64,000 bases of DNA, taken from positions 27,502,329 to 27,566,328 of the forward strand of contig NC_053418.1 in assembly GCF_016859285.1 (NCBI RefSeq), given 5' to 3'. The DNA comes from Xiphias gladius (Eukaryota; Chordata; Actinopteri; Istiophoriformes; Xiphiidae). Under the pieces are notes generated by a model that saw nothing but the letters and a program-made list of their open reading frames with translations, made no database searches and was not told the DNA's origin. Position numbers and translations under genes: made by a program. How positions within the stretch are numbered: the stretch's first letter is position 1; each line of letters starts with the position of its first letter. Below, in pieces: positions 29,953-43,390 of this stretch.

Positions 29953-32553
29953 ATTAAAAACTATAACTAAAAACAGCCCAGCCATGTATGGGAGCCCAAC
30001 TAGGATGCTTCTGGGGGTAAAGTTGTCAGCAACTGTCCTAGTGAAAGAAATAACAAGGCAAGCAAGTATATAAGTACGTTGGGCAGTTTTGGGAGGGTGT
30101 CAGCTCTACGGAAACTGCAGAGAAGCGTGTAGGACTGCAACTCTGCTTCCTGGCCTCAACTCTGGGATGTCACAACTTTGGCTTTGACAAGTAAGTGGGA
30201 TCTTGGGTTAAGAATTTTCGTCATATTGCTATTTGTAAGGGTAAGAATGAAATGTTAAGCTCAAGCTCCATGGTTGCTCAATAAAAATAAAAATAAAATA
30301 TATTTGAAGAGTCTATACATTAAACTATGTTATCTTATTTATAGTAGCCTTAAATGGTTTATGCGGAATATGTGGATTTTATCTCATGATTCCGACTTGA
30401 TCCAAAAGCATTTGTGTGTCTATGTAATGAAGAAACAAGGCATTTTCTTCTCAAACTAAAGAAATTTGAGACTTGGCTGTGACATTACAGATAACTTCAT
30501 CTTTGAGATGACCTTGCATCAGAGAGAGTACAGTGCAGAGTGAATACAGCTCAACAAACATCCACTTTTCGTCTACTGGTTGTCATTGCCATTGTTGGAA
30601 AAGAAAAGTGCTTTGTGTGAAATATATTTTAAGAATTAATGCTTAATTGTAGTTTGATTAGTTATTGTTCATTATACTACAAATCATCAGTTATTCAAGA
30701 TGACAATATATTCTATGCAAAGGCATAAATAATATATCCATTATCTAAATTTTAAACATGCACTGCAAATCACTGTTAGAATAACAGGATACTAATCAAC
30801 ATAAGCTGCACACTAAGGAAAAAATAGCAGCCCAACACTTAAAAATGTATTTTTTCAGTTTGCTCTCGGTGTTGTCAGACCTTACCCTTTTAAAATAACC
30901 TTTTAACTAAATCACCAGTTAGTAAATCTGCATCTTTTAAAATATAAAACCTTCTCAGATACTCTTGTCAACATATACAGAGTTGCAAGTGGCAACACTT
31001 CAGTGGTACACTCAACCTTCAGTGTTTATCATTAAACTGTATTGTATTACTCTCTCTATTTTCAATATACATTGTACCAAATATTTGAGTGACTTTGTAT
31101 CGGGATGTGTAACTTAGATGTGGTGAAAGGTACATAAGGAAATAGTAGTGATCACCAGAGAGCTACTGATACCTTCGACCTCACAGTTTGATATAAGCCT
31201 CAAATATCTGCTCACCACTGAGCTTCAGCCTCCAGACAAACGAATATTTACCTCCAGCTTAATGACACAAATCTGAGGACAAACACTCGTTCCATCAGCT
31301 TCAAAGAAGGAAATACGTCTACTATGTTTTAGTATGTCATTTTATTAAGTGGTTTATTTGAGCAATTCCAATTCTGTGTGAATACAAATATCAGGCCTAA
31401 ATGCAGAATGATATGTGATATATTATTCAGCAGGACCCAGGCCAAATTAGTGATAAAAAATTCCTAGATCCACCCCTGGATCTTGATCCGCACAAAAATA
31501 TAATGGGTTCTTCCCTGACCCAAGTCCCATCCCTCCACCAAATTAGTTGCTAATCAGTTCAGTTCTTTTTGCATAATCTGCTGACAAATAAACAAACAAA
31601 TCAACAAAGTTGAGTCTCAGAACATTTCTGGTAGGTTTAGCAATTTTACAGCCAACTTCACATACTAACTTCAAACATCACTATGTTTTACAAATATTCC
31701 TAAAGTAACTTTATTTTTCCCTGACACGTCCGTTGTATTTTGTGACTTAATCAAACTTGACCATAATTTTAAATAATCATATTATAAAGTGTTGAAGTGC
31801 ATTTACTCAGGTACTGAACTAAGTACTTGTAATCTCTTACCACTATATACTACTTTATACTTATACGTCATTCCATTTCTGAGAGAAATATTTTGAGTCA
31901 AATTACATCTATTTTACACCTTTCATTTCCAGTTACTTTGGATATTAAGATTTTATGTACAAAAATCAATTTCATATCAACTTAAAATGTGGCGCATTTT
32001 TATAGATAAAACTACCAAAAAGTATAAAATAGTTCAAATGAGTTCCAACTCAACCAGCTACAACAATAAAGCACTACTTACACATCAAAGCATCAGTAAT
32101 AAGTATCCAATAATATAACATATGATAATAAAATACTAGGAGGCATAATAAGTACTTTTCTTTTGATACTCTAAAGAGCAGCTTAACACCCCCTGAAAAT
32201 CCAGTCTTTGCTGACCTCCAGCGGTTTAACTTTCCTCCTTGCTGCAGTGATGTAACGGGTCTTGGAGTACACCTGTCGCTTGGTGTGGTTACAGGTGCAA
32301 CAGAGCACATTTCTGACCATGACCAACCACCGCCATTAGTGATGCTGGGTGAGGTCAGAGGTGAAACTGATTTTCAACCAGAAAGGTCATTAAAGTACTG
32401 CTGGTCCTGACCTCCCAGGTTCACTTTCCTCTCTCCACCTGGTTGCATCAGTCTTCTGTTAAGAGTTAAGAAACCACAGCCAGACACCTTCTCAATATGT
32501 GTTTGTGCTGGACATGATGCAATGTGTTGCAATGTCATACTAATCTCTGTCCT
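29953..32553. other. Convergent intergenic region ankrd34b / fam151b
   Basis: Holds the unplaced fam151b 3'UTR (minus strand) and repeats. 30060-30195 has an exon-like GC content ending in a possible GTAAGT-type donor, but no protein was recognised. The repeats are listed separately. Confidence 0.35.
31440..31610 (+). repeat. Interspersed repeat with AAAC-type tail, copy 1
   Basis: Contains the strings GATCCGCACAAAAATATAAT, GGGTTCTTCC, GTTCAGTTC and an end of repeated AAACAAATCAAC units. It is related to the copy at 38245-38375. Common fish repeat of uncertain class, possibly a LINE or SINE 3' end. Confidence 0.6.
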
Positions 32554-35500
32554 TCAAAAGTCCGGCAGGTCATAGTAGATCCTACTAATGTCAATCTCTT
32601 TTTTGTAGGGCAGCAAGTCCTCTGGTATAAACGTGTCATTCTGACCGGTCCACACAGTTAGAGTGTACCTGTGAACAACATGGGAAAGCATAAACATTAA
32701 ATCAACAGCTCAAAGGTATTAACATATGACAGTGCAGGAAATAATTACTCATTCAAGAGGTCATCTGCAGTTTACAATTGTGCGCAGGAACAGTGATAGT
32801 TACCACAACTGAACAAAGACTACCACTTGCAGACGTGTGTTTATTAAACTTATTTCTCTCCCCTTTACCTTCCTTGTGATGCCTTTGTTGACTGCTTTTG
32901 GTTTATGTGGAATTCATGTACAATATCAGTCTAAGCTGGTTTTGAAAAAATGAAGGATGTGGGCTACAGACACCTCTCAAGAGGCAATAATATGGGAGAG
33001 ACATATAGAGTGGATAAATTGAAAAGTGCCATTTTTCTGTGGCCAAAGTTTTGCCAGCTTCAAATCCTATGCTTCACTGTAAGGGAGGACATCCACCAAG
33101 AGGCCAGGTATCAGATAGGCTGCTTCTCTCCAGACATGCCACAGGCGAGAAGGAAACCCAGGTGGGGATGAAGTCCAGCAGTATACCACTAGAAATCACA
33201 CTATGCAGGATGACTGAGACACACTGGGTTGGTGGAAAGGTCACTGCATCTGTTCAAGCCAAACTTGCTAGCAAAGGAAGAAGGAGGTGACCATCTAACC
33301 CTGGCCATTATATCAAATCACATTTGACCGTTAGATAGTGGGTAGCTAGCAAGGCAGTAGGAGGTGTGTGAGAGGGGTGCTGAAAAAAAGAATGAAAAAA
33401 AAAAGAATGAGAATTACTTCAATTGCTATCCTCCTCCTCCTGGTCTAACAACACACAGAAACAGGGGGGGGAGGAGGCCGATAAGCAGCTCCTTTACTCT
33501 TAAACTCTGTATCGCATTGCCATATTTGCCAAGCCATGCCCATTTTTGAGCAATCCAATCTTATCTAAAGGATTTGTTTTAAATCCCTCTAGTTAATAAA
33601 CCCTGCCCACATACTCTTTTTCACATGGATATACAATCACATCTGGATTATAACTGTTTGGACTGTTGTGAAGTTCCGCTGAAAAACACACACAGAGTTT
33701 ACCTGCCACATTCATCTACCTGATATTTGGAAAAGGCAGATCATTTATTATTTTGAGACGCTATAGTGTTACTTTCTGTAAGCAATGCGTGTACTGTAAC
33801 CACCTGGGAGCATAATTTGACATCAGAACACTCCCACGTCATATGTTTGTTCGTTTTGCAAGTTGACCAAAACACTATTCTGAGATGTCGCTTATGATAT
33901 TTTTACCTGGCTAATTATCCAATACCTTTTTGTCTATGCTACCATTGTAATTTCGTATCATAGAGGGTCGAGGAAAATAGCTAGATGCTAATGTTTAGTA
34001 GCGCTGTGTCACACGTTTTGTGATCCTTTTACGTGATGTAATACCTTTTTTGCCTTTAACCACATGGAGAGCTGACCAGCCAGCCTCAGTCTTTTCTTCA
34101 AGTTGATTTTGGAAAGAAAAAAAGCTTTTCTCCTCAGTCAGCTCTGGAGAGCAGTGACTGTAGTTACGCCACCAGTTTCCTGATATGCAACTTTTGTGAT
34201 AGCTGGGTTTGGTTAAAGAGCCTCTGCATTAGCACACCAATGTAAGCATGTAGACCAGAGAGGAGAGTCTTTCAACTGTTCCTCTTTAAATGGAGTTCCA
34301 CTTCACATTGGTTGTTGACTGTTGATTTGTGGTTATTAGGAAAGTGAAAACAATAATATATAAACCCAGGTATCCCAATAGTTTTGAAACAAATAGCAAT
34401 ACTTTACCATTAAATGTTAATTCTACATGGAAAACCGATAACTCTAACAAATACTCATCACTTACATAAATAATGCCTCCAGTATACAGTCAACAGGAGA
34501 AAGAGTGTACTGTCACAAACAGATAAAGGAAGAGACAGAGAAAGGCCTGAGCCAGGCCTCTGATCAGTTTGGTTTATGGCCTGTTTGGTTGAGGCTATGT
34601 CCCATCCAGCTATGATGGAGTAGGAAGGAGGATTTTCAACACAGTGTCTGTGACTGACTAGCCTCACTGTTTTGATAATTACCTGTCTGACTGCTGCAGC
34701 AGCCATGTGAGCTGGGAGAACGACTGGGCCAGGAGAGCTGCGCGTACTGGGAAGGTGACTGGATTTTTAAGGGTTTTACATATCTCCTCCATCACATGCA
34801 CCATATCCCAGCTGTAACCTGAAAAAAATTAAAAGAAAACATGTCAGCATTCAAGCTGTCTTCTCACAGTATCTACAGGTTTCACAAACAATCTTTTCAA
34901 GATGTAACACTGTTTTCTGTCAGGAACTGGTTTAAAGGATAAGGATGGCTTAATTCTATATTTTTCTTGTCGTCGTTAAATCCCGTATGCAATCAACCAT
35001 GAATGTATCCTACTAACAAGTGCTATGTGTGTATCTAAGCCTATCTTTTCTGTGCTACAGTACTGAGTTGTCATCTAAAAACAGGTCATAATAAATAAAT
35101 GGTCATCTTCAGTATATTAATTTGTCATGTGCTTGTGGTTCATACTTTTACTTACATATATTTTCCAGTTTTATTAACACTCAACATTGTTCTTTTCTGC
35201 AGTACACTTTACCTACAATTGAGAAACATTACTTACTCCCGTGCCCAGTCTGTGTCAATACAGCTCACCTGCAGAGCTGCTGCCAGTCATTTTGTGGCTT
35301 ATTTTCATTTGAATTTTCTTTTAGCTTAAAATCAGTTCGATGAAATCATATTTGAGAGCATTTTCCTTACGTTTGACTCAAATGACCATTCTTGGGCTTG
35401 ACTAAAAGTAAACTAAAATGATCAGTGTTGTTATCAACTAAAGTCACGAAATGACTGCCTAATATGTCAGGTGTTTTGTCGACTAAAACTAGACCAAAAT

Positions 35501-38500
35501 GTTTATAGTTTTCTTTGACTGAGACGAGACTAAAATGTTTTAGTCGAATAAAAATGGACAAAAAATAAAAAGCTAAGACTAAGACTAAATCTAAAATTAG
35601 CTGACAAAATTAACTCTAGTTCTGAATCAGGACCCCCAGGATTTGGAGAAAGTAGTGTGTGAAAAATAAGGTGTGCCAAAGTCAACAGGCTTCTGTTAAC
35701 TACATATTTATTCCCATATGTAACCAAAATATCATATTTTCTGCTACTATGAACATTTGTCTATACCATACTGAGAGTCTCTGGCACAAACATTTTGTGA
35801 TGAATTGAATTATATCTTATCTGATTTTCAAGTTGTAACAGTCATTTATTACGCTGTCACTGTAACACAGCTGAATCTCTGTAGTTCTTTATAACTTCTG
35901 TTCTTCAAAAGTTGAACGCTAAACGTAAATAAATTCAATAAGCAATTTGAATGGATCCAGATTGATAAGCAGATTCAATACTGAAATCAGATTCAGTGAG
36001 CGGATTCGATATTTGATGCTGTTTGAAGAGTTAACCATTAAATGAAGCACAATGCATTTCTGTCCTTTGTTAGGTCCTGTGTTCATCCTGCATTTTGAAA
36101 TTCCTTAGTATTCTCCTAGTTAAATAATCTTAAACCTGTATCGTGTGCACACTGCAGGTTTAATGTTAAAAAAAAGAGACCCATTAATTTTATTTCTCCA
36201 AATAAAGATGAATATTATACACACACATACACATATATATATATATATACAAATAGTACTGCTAAATTGTAGTGCAGTCACCACTTGTTATTGGTTTACT
36301 GTTTTGATTTTGCACCAAAGCAACTTCTTCAAACACTGATGCTGGTATTGGCCTCAATACAGCAATTTACAGTCTAGCACTGAAGCAGCAGCTTGATGGT
36401 CTACTGTTGACTTGGCTTGACAAAAGTCATGAATGAACAGAGACTGGTGTTTCTTTTCATCTAGAGAATATGAATACATTTCTCTCAAAATGATTACTCT
36501 GATTGAGGTGTTACTATATTTTTCTTCTAAAATCAATAGAATAAAGATCTCCATGTAAACACAGCCAGTGGTAATGAAGTGTCTTCACCTGGGATATCTG
36601 CCCCAGCAGTCCATCCTGTAGTCCAGCCAAGGGAGAGCACAGTGTCTGTGGGAAGAGTTCTCACAGCAGAAAGAAAAGCCTGAGGCTCCAGAGGTCTGGC
36701 CCGTCCACCAGGACCAGAAAGGATATCTGCATTGATCCACAGGGGACGACTCAGGTCAGCCAGCACTTCTTCCAGCAGAACCACAGATGGAGACACTGCC
36801 TCCAGGCTGGATGGAGAGTAAACAACAGTGTTAGCATCACACACAACCACACATTACTTACAAGGAATAGAATTTGGTCTTACCTCTTAAAGTCTAGTTT
36901 TATTCCCTTGTCGTGCGCCTTCACTCCCTCCAGCCACTCCTTCAGTGTGATGTCACTGTCTGTGTCGGGGGGATGTGCCATGATTGGCTCTTTGGGGTCA
37001 TGACTTCTCATGATTATGTCAGCCTCAATCATATGAGTGGGACCTAAGGGTGAAAGTTGTTGGTCAAAACGGTCAGTGAAGAACTCAGGACAACTGCTGG
37101 GTCAACACAAAAGAAAAATGTTTCTCACTGTTCATAGAGCTTTGAATTTACATTGTGATCTTGCCTTTTCCATTCAGACCAAATTCCAGTTTACCATGTC
37201 TTGGGTCTTATTTTCTTTGTTTTGTCCATCAAATCTTGACCAAGTTGTAATAAGCTGGTATTGTCCTTTAATGCACTGTTTTATGTCCATCCTCTGTTGT
37301 GACCTAAGAACAGGAGGGGCAAGACTTTGTTCATGAGCCCTCCTACCATGTCACTGGATAATATATCAGCATTATTGTTCATAAACACAATAGAGAAATT
37401 GCCAAACATATGTCTACTGAATCATAAAACAATCGGAACACTACATGTAGTTCAATGTTTATCATTTTAGCTCTGGGATATTACTATAATATTCCTAATT
37501 TCTCTGGTGGGACTTAGATCACACGGTACGGTTTAGTAACGCACAATGAGCTGAAAGTAATGTACTACTTATAATACCGCAACCATGTAATACCAAAATC
37601 ATGTAATTTCTAATATCACTTTAAAATATTCATATAGTAACTTATAGTTTTGCTCTGTGTATTTACATTTTGTGTCTTACCTAAAATGATTTTAGTATTC
37701 ATTTATGATATCCTATAGTATCGTACGTTCTTTTGTAGCTACGCAACAAGGAGTTTACGATCTTCTTCTCATATGATATCTGTATATTTTATGGGATTCT
37801 AAGGGATTCTAAGTCTGTGCATCCTGTCCACAGTCTCCCCAGGTAATGGGAAAGCAATTTGTCTGTCAGTCTAGGGTGCTGCCAAGCCTGATTCATAAAA
37901 TACCCACATCAGGATTACTGCACACAGACCGGTGCTACAGGTCTTTACTACTAGTTTAACACTGAAAAACTGCATGTGAGGCAGTAATGCAGATAGTAAA
38001 CATCCAAACGGCAAAAACCGTAACATCATTTCAGTACCAAAGAGAGCACACACCATGGATCTGAACTGATCAATAAACAATATTTCACTCCAGCAACAAT
38101 AGCTAAACCAGCAACAAAAAAATTTTCACTGTCAACAATTTGAACACAGTATGAACTAGAAAATATGTTCAGTAAAGCGCAGACCTCCACTTAGGCCAGT
38201 GTCAAACAATATACACCACACTTCAGAGAAAAAAAATTTAAATTCATAGATGATCCGGATCTGCCCCAAAATGTAATGGTTTCTTCCTGGGCCCATGCTC
38301 CATCAAATCACCAAGTTTGGTGCAAATCGGTTCAGTAGGTTTTGCGTAATCTCGCTGACAAATAAAGAAACAAACAGACATAGGTGATCACACAATCTCC
38401 TTGGTGGAGCTAATAACATAATCAGTATTGCCGACTTATCCCTCACACTATGATAATGCAGTTCACAGCCACAAATCCACCATATTAAACTACTTTTTCT

Positions 38501-41494
38501 GTCACTCTCACGATGAGAGAGAAACACACACACAAAAATACATTTTTATACCTACCTGGTTCAACTCCAAGATAATAAATTATTCAGTTAACTCCAAACA
38601 ACAGACTAAATACAAGCTTTGAGCACTTTTAGATGTCCATCTTTCTGTTTGGCACTGGCATACCTGCCAAAGACTGCCAAAACAAGTTTCTTGCCCTTAA
38701 AACGTCTGTGTACCAGAGTTTTGTTTTCATTCAATTTTTGCAATAGTTTATCCCCTGAAGACTGTAGCACAGTGGATCCAGTTATCTCTGAAAAAAAAAT
38801 CCATCCTGCTAACTCAAAAATGGGACACAGATCACATCAAATGTATTCTGCCATTTATATAATTGACTAATTTATTTATGATAAAATTAAACATTTCTGA
38901 AAAAATCTATTCATTCAAAGGGGTACCAGACAGACAATGCTGTAGGAACGGTACAATGCAAGCTGGTGGAGAGGCCCACTGCATGACATTAAATCATATC
39001 TTTAAAATATAAAATATATTTTCTGAGTGTTTTACATCATTAAAAACCAGTCAAATTAAACTTATGGTTAAATAAGCAAAGTAGGGTGTGATCTTATGGG
39101 CTACTTTATAGCACCCCTTGGTGAGTATGGGGCCTGGATAGGCCAGTCTCCTTACTTCCCCATAAAAACCGCTATTGTCTCAGAAACATAGGTGTGATTA
39201 CCCTGTAAAAGTGTCCAGTTCAGTAGGCATGCCTGCTAAACCTACCTTCCTGTAGGTTCTAATGTTCAGTTTTTGTTCAAGCTCTTTTAGAGAGGTGTCT
39301 ATTCAACTTTATGCATATGTGGAAGGCTGTTGATTCGTAGTATGTGGAGACGTGTCTCTAAAGTTCTCTCTACCCCATTTCTATCAATTAATGTTTGAAA
39401 CTTTTTTTAAAGTATATCTAATAACCTGGAAAGTGGGTGTATATGGAAGGATAGATTAACCTTAACAGCTTACACAGTCTGACAAATCACCATAGATTTA
39501 AATCACTGTCTCTCTGACAACAACAACTGGATATTAGAAGGTAGGATTTATTGATGGACGATGGTACTGGAGTGTAATATCTAGTTCAGATAACTTGATT
39601 TAACTGCTTTATAAAGTGCATTGGTCTCCTCCTCTCAGTATATGTGCATTTGTTTTTCACCGTCATCTCATTGTGACTGTACTGCCGTAAGGTTGGAGCA
39701 CCTTTTTTTCCTCCATTGCCAATTAATCTGCAGATTACTTTTTTGATTAGTCTTTTGATACATAAAATCTGTCTATTTGATAGTTTCAGTTCTACTACAC
39801 ATGCTTGCAGCCTTAAAAGGCACTTGGTTACTGCAAGGGTGGGTACTGGGACAGACCCAAAGCCACCTGCCATGTTTTATGTAAAAAGTTATTTTCTTTT
39901 GTTACAAGTGTTGTTTCCACAGCAACAGTATTTTGGCGGGGCACTTGTATATCAATGACACAAATAACTACCACTAGTACTGTTGTCAGTATGGTCATCA
40001 AGATGTGATTTAAGTGTAAACTTTCAGCTTTAATTCAAGGGGTTTAACAAAAATATCACATTAACCGTTTAGGAATTAGTCATTTTTATACATAGTCCCT
40101 TATTTTCAGAGGCTCAAAAGTAATTGGAAGAACCAACATAATTATAAATATAAGGATTATTTTTAGTACTTGGATGAAAATCCTTTGCAGTCAATGACTG
40201 CCTGAAGTCTGGAACCTATGGATGTCACCAGATGCTGAGTTTTCTCCAATGAAATACTTTGCCAGGCCTTTACTGCAGCTGCCTTCAGTTGCTGCTTGTT
40301 TGTGGGTCTTTCTGCCTTCAATTTTGTCTTCAGTACATGAAAAGCATGTTAAATTGACTGGCTTGGTCATTGAAGAATTTCCATTCCATTTCTTTGAAAA
40401 GCTCGCAATATGTTTTGGGTCATTATCAATCTGTACCGTGAAGCACCGTCCCATCAGTTTTGCAGCATTTGGATGAATCTAAGCAGATAGAAAAGCCCTT
40501 TTCACTTCAGAATTAATCCTGGTACTTCTATCAGCAGTCAATCCATCAATAAACACCAGTTGCCCAGTTCCACTGGCAGCCATACCTGCCCATGCCATAA
40601 CACTGTCTCCACCATGTTTGACAGATGATGTGGTTCCTTTCCTTCTCCATACTCTTTGCCTCCCATCATTCTGGTCCAAGTTAATCTGGTTTCATCTATC
40701 CAAAGAATCATGTTCCAGAACTGGGCAGGCTTTTTTAGATGTTTTCTGGCGAAGTGTAATCTGGCCTCTCTGTTCTAGTGTTAGAAGTGGTTTGAACCTT
40801 GTGGTAAACCCTCTGTATTGACATTCATGAATGCGTCTCTTGATTGTAGACCTTGACAGTGATACGTCTACTTCCTCGAGAGTGTTCTTGACCTAACTTG
40901 ATGTTGTGAAGGGTTTTTCTTCACAAAGGAAAGAGTTCTGTTATCATCCACTTCCGATGTCTTCCGTGGTCTTCCAGGCCTTTTGGTGATGCTGAGCTCA
41001 ACAGTGCATTCCTTCTTTTTAAGATTGTACTATATTGTTGATTTGGCCACAACTAAAGTTTCTGCTCTCTGTCCAATAGGTTTGTTTTGTCTTTTCAACC
41101 TAATGATGGCCTCCTTTATATGCATTGACACCTCTTTGGATCGCATATGTAGAGTTCCCATGAACAGCTACCAAATGCAAATTCAACTCCAGACCTTTTA
41201 TCTGCTTAATTTGTCATGAAATAGTGCCTGGCCATGAAACCGATCCACTGCCAAATGTCCAATTACTTTTGAGCCTCTGAAAATGAGGGACGCTGTATAA
41301 AAATGATTTGTACACAAATGCCCACTGTGTTCTAATGGGAAATACGGTATATATCCACCTGCGAGAGCCTCTGTCAGCCTTCTCCTGCTGTTGACTGCGT
41401 GCGACCATTTAATCTCGGCGGCGTCCCTCTGTTTTGTCGGACTCTGACTCAAGAAGTACTCCAGCGTCTGGTCAGACATCCCCCCTGCGAACAA
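32554..41494 (-). CDS. fam151b: Protein FAM151B
   Basis: Five minus-strand exons: 41359-41494, 36884-37043, 36589-36806, 34683-34818 and 32554-32668. They total 765 nt, 254 aa (human about 276). Motifs in order: AAEIKWSHAVNSRRRL; THMIEADIIM; EPIMAHPPDTDSDITLKEWL; GIKLDFKSLEAV; PLWINADILSGPGG; LSLGWTTGWTAGADIPGY; PVTFPVRAALLAQS; YTLTVWTGQND; and the end RIYYDLPDF. FAM151 proteins resemble the GDPD/PLC-like TIM barrel. The His, Glu and Asp of THMIEAD and HPPDTDSD and the Lys-Asp pair of KLDFK are the kind of residues expected in that fold, but no substrate is established. Mouse Fam151b is needed for photoreceptor survival. The start is the first ATG of exon 1; a second ATG five codons in (41479) is equally possible. 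Confidence 0.94.
33965..34195 (-). repeat. Dispersed repeat encoding a GNWW-cysteine motif, copy 1
   Basis: On the minus strand, 34120-34185 translates to GNWWRNYSHCSPELTEEK. The same motif occurs at 55480-55560 as GNWWCSCRHCSPLLTKE. The upstream halves also match (TAGCTAGATGCTAATGTTTA here, ACTAGGTGCTAGTGTTTATT there). It lies in fam151b intron 4. Confidence 0.6.
36215..36250 (+). repeat. CA/TA microsatellite
   Basis: ACACACATACACATATATATATATAT run in fam151b intron 3, between exons 3 and 4. Confidence 0.75.
37484..37775. repeat. Unnamed dispersed repeat, copy 1
   Basis: About 290 bases. Long stretches match 58656-58890 almost base for base, including AATATTCATATAGTAACTTA, GTGTATTTACATTTTGTGTC and CTATAGTATCGTACGTTC. 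No coding capacity or obvious terminal repeats. Confidence 0.85.
38245..38375 (+). repeat. Interspersed repeat with AAAC-type tail, copy 2
   Basis: Better preserved copy: GATCTGCCCCAAAATGTAAT, GGTTTCTTCCTGGGCCCATG, GTGCAAATCGGTTCAGTAGG, then AAATAAAGAAACAAACAGAC. It lies in fam151b intron 1. Confidence 0.65.
40005..41303 (-). mobile_element. Tc1-like transposon remnant in fam151b intron 1
   Basis: Inverted ends: CATTTTTATACATAGTCCCT with GAGGCTCAAAAGTAATTGG on the left from 40081, mirrored at 41256-41304 as CCAATTACTTTTGAGCCTC and TATAAAAATG. A further ~75 bases at the left belong to the usual longer inverted repeat, so the right side appears shortened. The minus-strand transposase is in pieces: VKHGGDSVMAWAGMAASGTG at 40479-40679 and QIDNDPKHIA at 40191-40454. 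It ends about 55 bases inside the intron from exon 1. Confidence 0.88.
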
Positions 41495-42030
41495 AAAGTT
41501 GCTTTAAGTCTCCACCGCCACATTTGCGCCACTTTACATTCTCCCAGCGCGATTGCAGTTCGGTTGCTGAACATGAGTAAAGACGTGTAGACCGAGAGGG
41601 TGCTGTAATGTTAGCTAGCTAGATTGCTGTGACTATCCTGGAGCGCAGTTGAAAATTGTTCACACGCTTTAGATATTTTTGGTTATTTTACCCTTTAAAT
41701 TCCAAATAAATTAAATTAAAATTAAAACACCCGAACGTTAAACAAAACGCCATCTTCATGGCTCACCTCCACGAGTAAAAACACGAGCTCACAGAAGTCA
41801 AGTTAGGAGCAGGAACACAAACTACATTTCCGGTTACAAGTTTTTTCTAAATAAAGGAACCAGCGGTCTGTAACCCATTTTATCCAACTAATTAACAAAT
41901 CCATGTTTCACCTCGTTTTTACTGAAAAAAAGGAAACTCAAAACAAAGAGGGAGATAATATGAGGATATGATCTCATGGACACCTCACTAAGTATGGTGC
42001 CTTTCTGTGACCATTCTCTTTTTTCTGTAC
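41495..42030. other. fam151b 5' flank
   Basis: Upstream (minus-strand) sequence of fam151b. 41495-41600 is GC-richer with GGCG/GCGC patches, as expected near a TATA-less start. No other gene is visible. Confidence 0.35.
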
Positions 42031-42039
42031 AGTCTGGCG

Positions 42040-42720
42040 ATGTCATTTTGCGCAGAGGCAGCAGAGGCATAGCAGTGCTTAAGATGATATATCTCTCAAT
42101 ATTTCATCCTGTGGACTCTCGAATCCCCAATAACAGAGGGCACAGTGGCTGTCCTTGTAATATAACACTATGCGTAATTCGCCATTTATGCAACCTTGCA
42201 TTGAAAAACAAGCAAGTAAGTGCTTTTGACTTGGCACACATATCTGTTGAAATTGGCGTTTCAGTGAGTGATAAGACGGTGTGAAGGAGATTGCATAAAG
42301 TGAGCCTCTACACAAAATTGAACAAAACTGCAGATGAAAATCTGCCAAAGAACATGAAAAGAAGCCTGATGAATGTTGGCAGCACGTTCTTTGGTCAGAG
42401 GAAACCAAAAGACATTTGTTTCGATCAGATGGGGTCCAGCATGTTTAACATGAACCTGATCAGGACTACCACAGTGACTGAATAGTGCCGACTTTTAAAC
42501 ACGGAGGTGGGAGGGTGCTGCTATGGGGATGCATGAGTGCAAAAGATTTAGAGCTAGGGACATTTTTATAGGAATTTTCCTCATGACAGTGAGCCGAAAC
42601 ATGCTGCAAAAATCACACAAGTTTTTAAAGAAAAAAAGTGAACTATGGCCTGGCCAAGTACGTCCCCTGACCTGAATCCAAACAGAAAACATTTGGTGTA
42701 TTTTAAAATGAAAGGTAAGT
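42040..42720 (+). mobile_element. Degenerate Tc1-like transposase remnant
   Basis: Plus-strand translation shows the order of a Tc1 transposase: ALKNKQVSAFDLAH and GVSVSDKTV (helix-turn-helix region), LHKVSLYTKL, FKHGGGRVLLWGCMSAKDLE, and the broken distal DDE region AWPSTSPDLNPNR. Frames are interrupted, and no clear inverted repeats were found. Confidence 0.8.
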
Positions 42721-43134
42721 CAAATAATATTTTATTTGACTTTTTTCAGTACTTTAGCAAAACACAGCAAATGTTTATTTTTACCAAAACAGTAATATAC
42801 ATTTGTCACAATTTGGAATCAGACCATGACTTTAGAATTATATGTCTGGATTTTATATTTTACGTAAATTGCCAGCAAGAACAGTGACTTACAATACATA
42901 CTAATAATTTATCACGTCAAACATTTCATTTTTTATTTAATCAACACCACCTGCACAGAAGCCTTCAGACAGTCAGTCTCAAATTACAAGGGAGTCCAAT
43001 TCTTTTGTTTTCATCATAAACAAATTATATTTGACATGATGACTTTAATGAATAAGTTATGGTAGGTGGTTTAAATAGGAACAATTAAGAAATATGTAAA
43101 AATAGGGTAAAGGTTGCACTGAACAGTGGAATTT

Positions 43135-43390
43135 TATTCTCCTTATTTCTTTCTTTATTTCCTTTTTTCTTTCTTTCTTTATCTTTATGTGGCAGAACTT
43201 GGCTTCTTTAGAGATCCAGTACAGTATATTTCTGCAGCTGGCAGGGGTGGAAGTAACAAGTTACATTTACCCTGGTTAACAAAGTAGGTTTTTTTTGTAC
43301 TTGTACTTTTTTGAGTGTTTTTAAAAACCAATAATTTTACTCTGACTTAAGTATTTTTTATCTCAAGTATTGTATTTCACCACATTTAAA
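43135..43390 (+). repeat. CTTT-rich tract and TACTTGTACTT-type dispersed repeat
   Basis: 43135-43185 is a TTTC/CTTT run. 43245-43385 (GGGGTGGAAGTAACAAGTTA, TTGTACTTGTACTTTTTTGA, CTCAAGTATTG) belongs to a repeat type very common in fish. Confidence 0.55.

Noticed and set aside
41198-41358. Continuation of the fam151b exon 1 ORF past 41359
   Set aside because: The protein match stops at the GTGGAT donor, and the next exon joins in frame at 37043; the extension runs into the Tc1 element.
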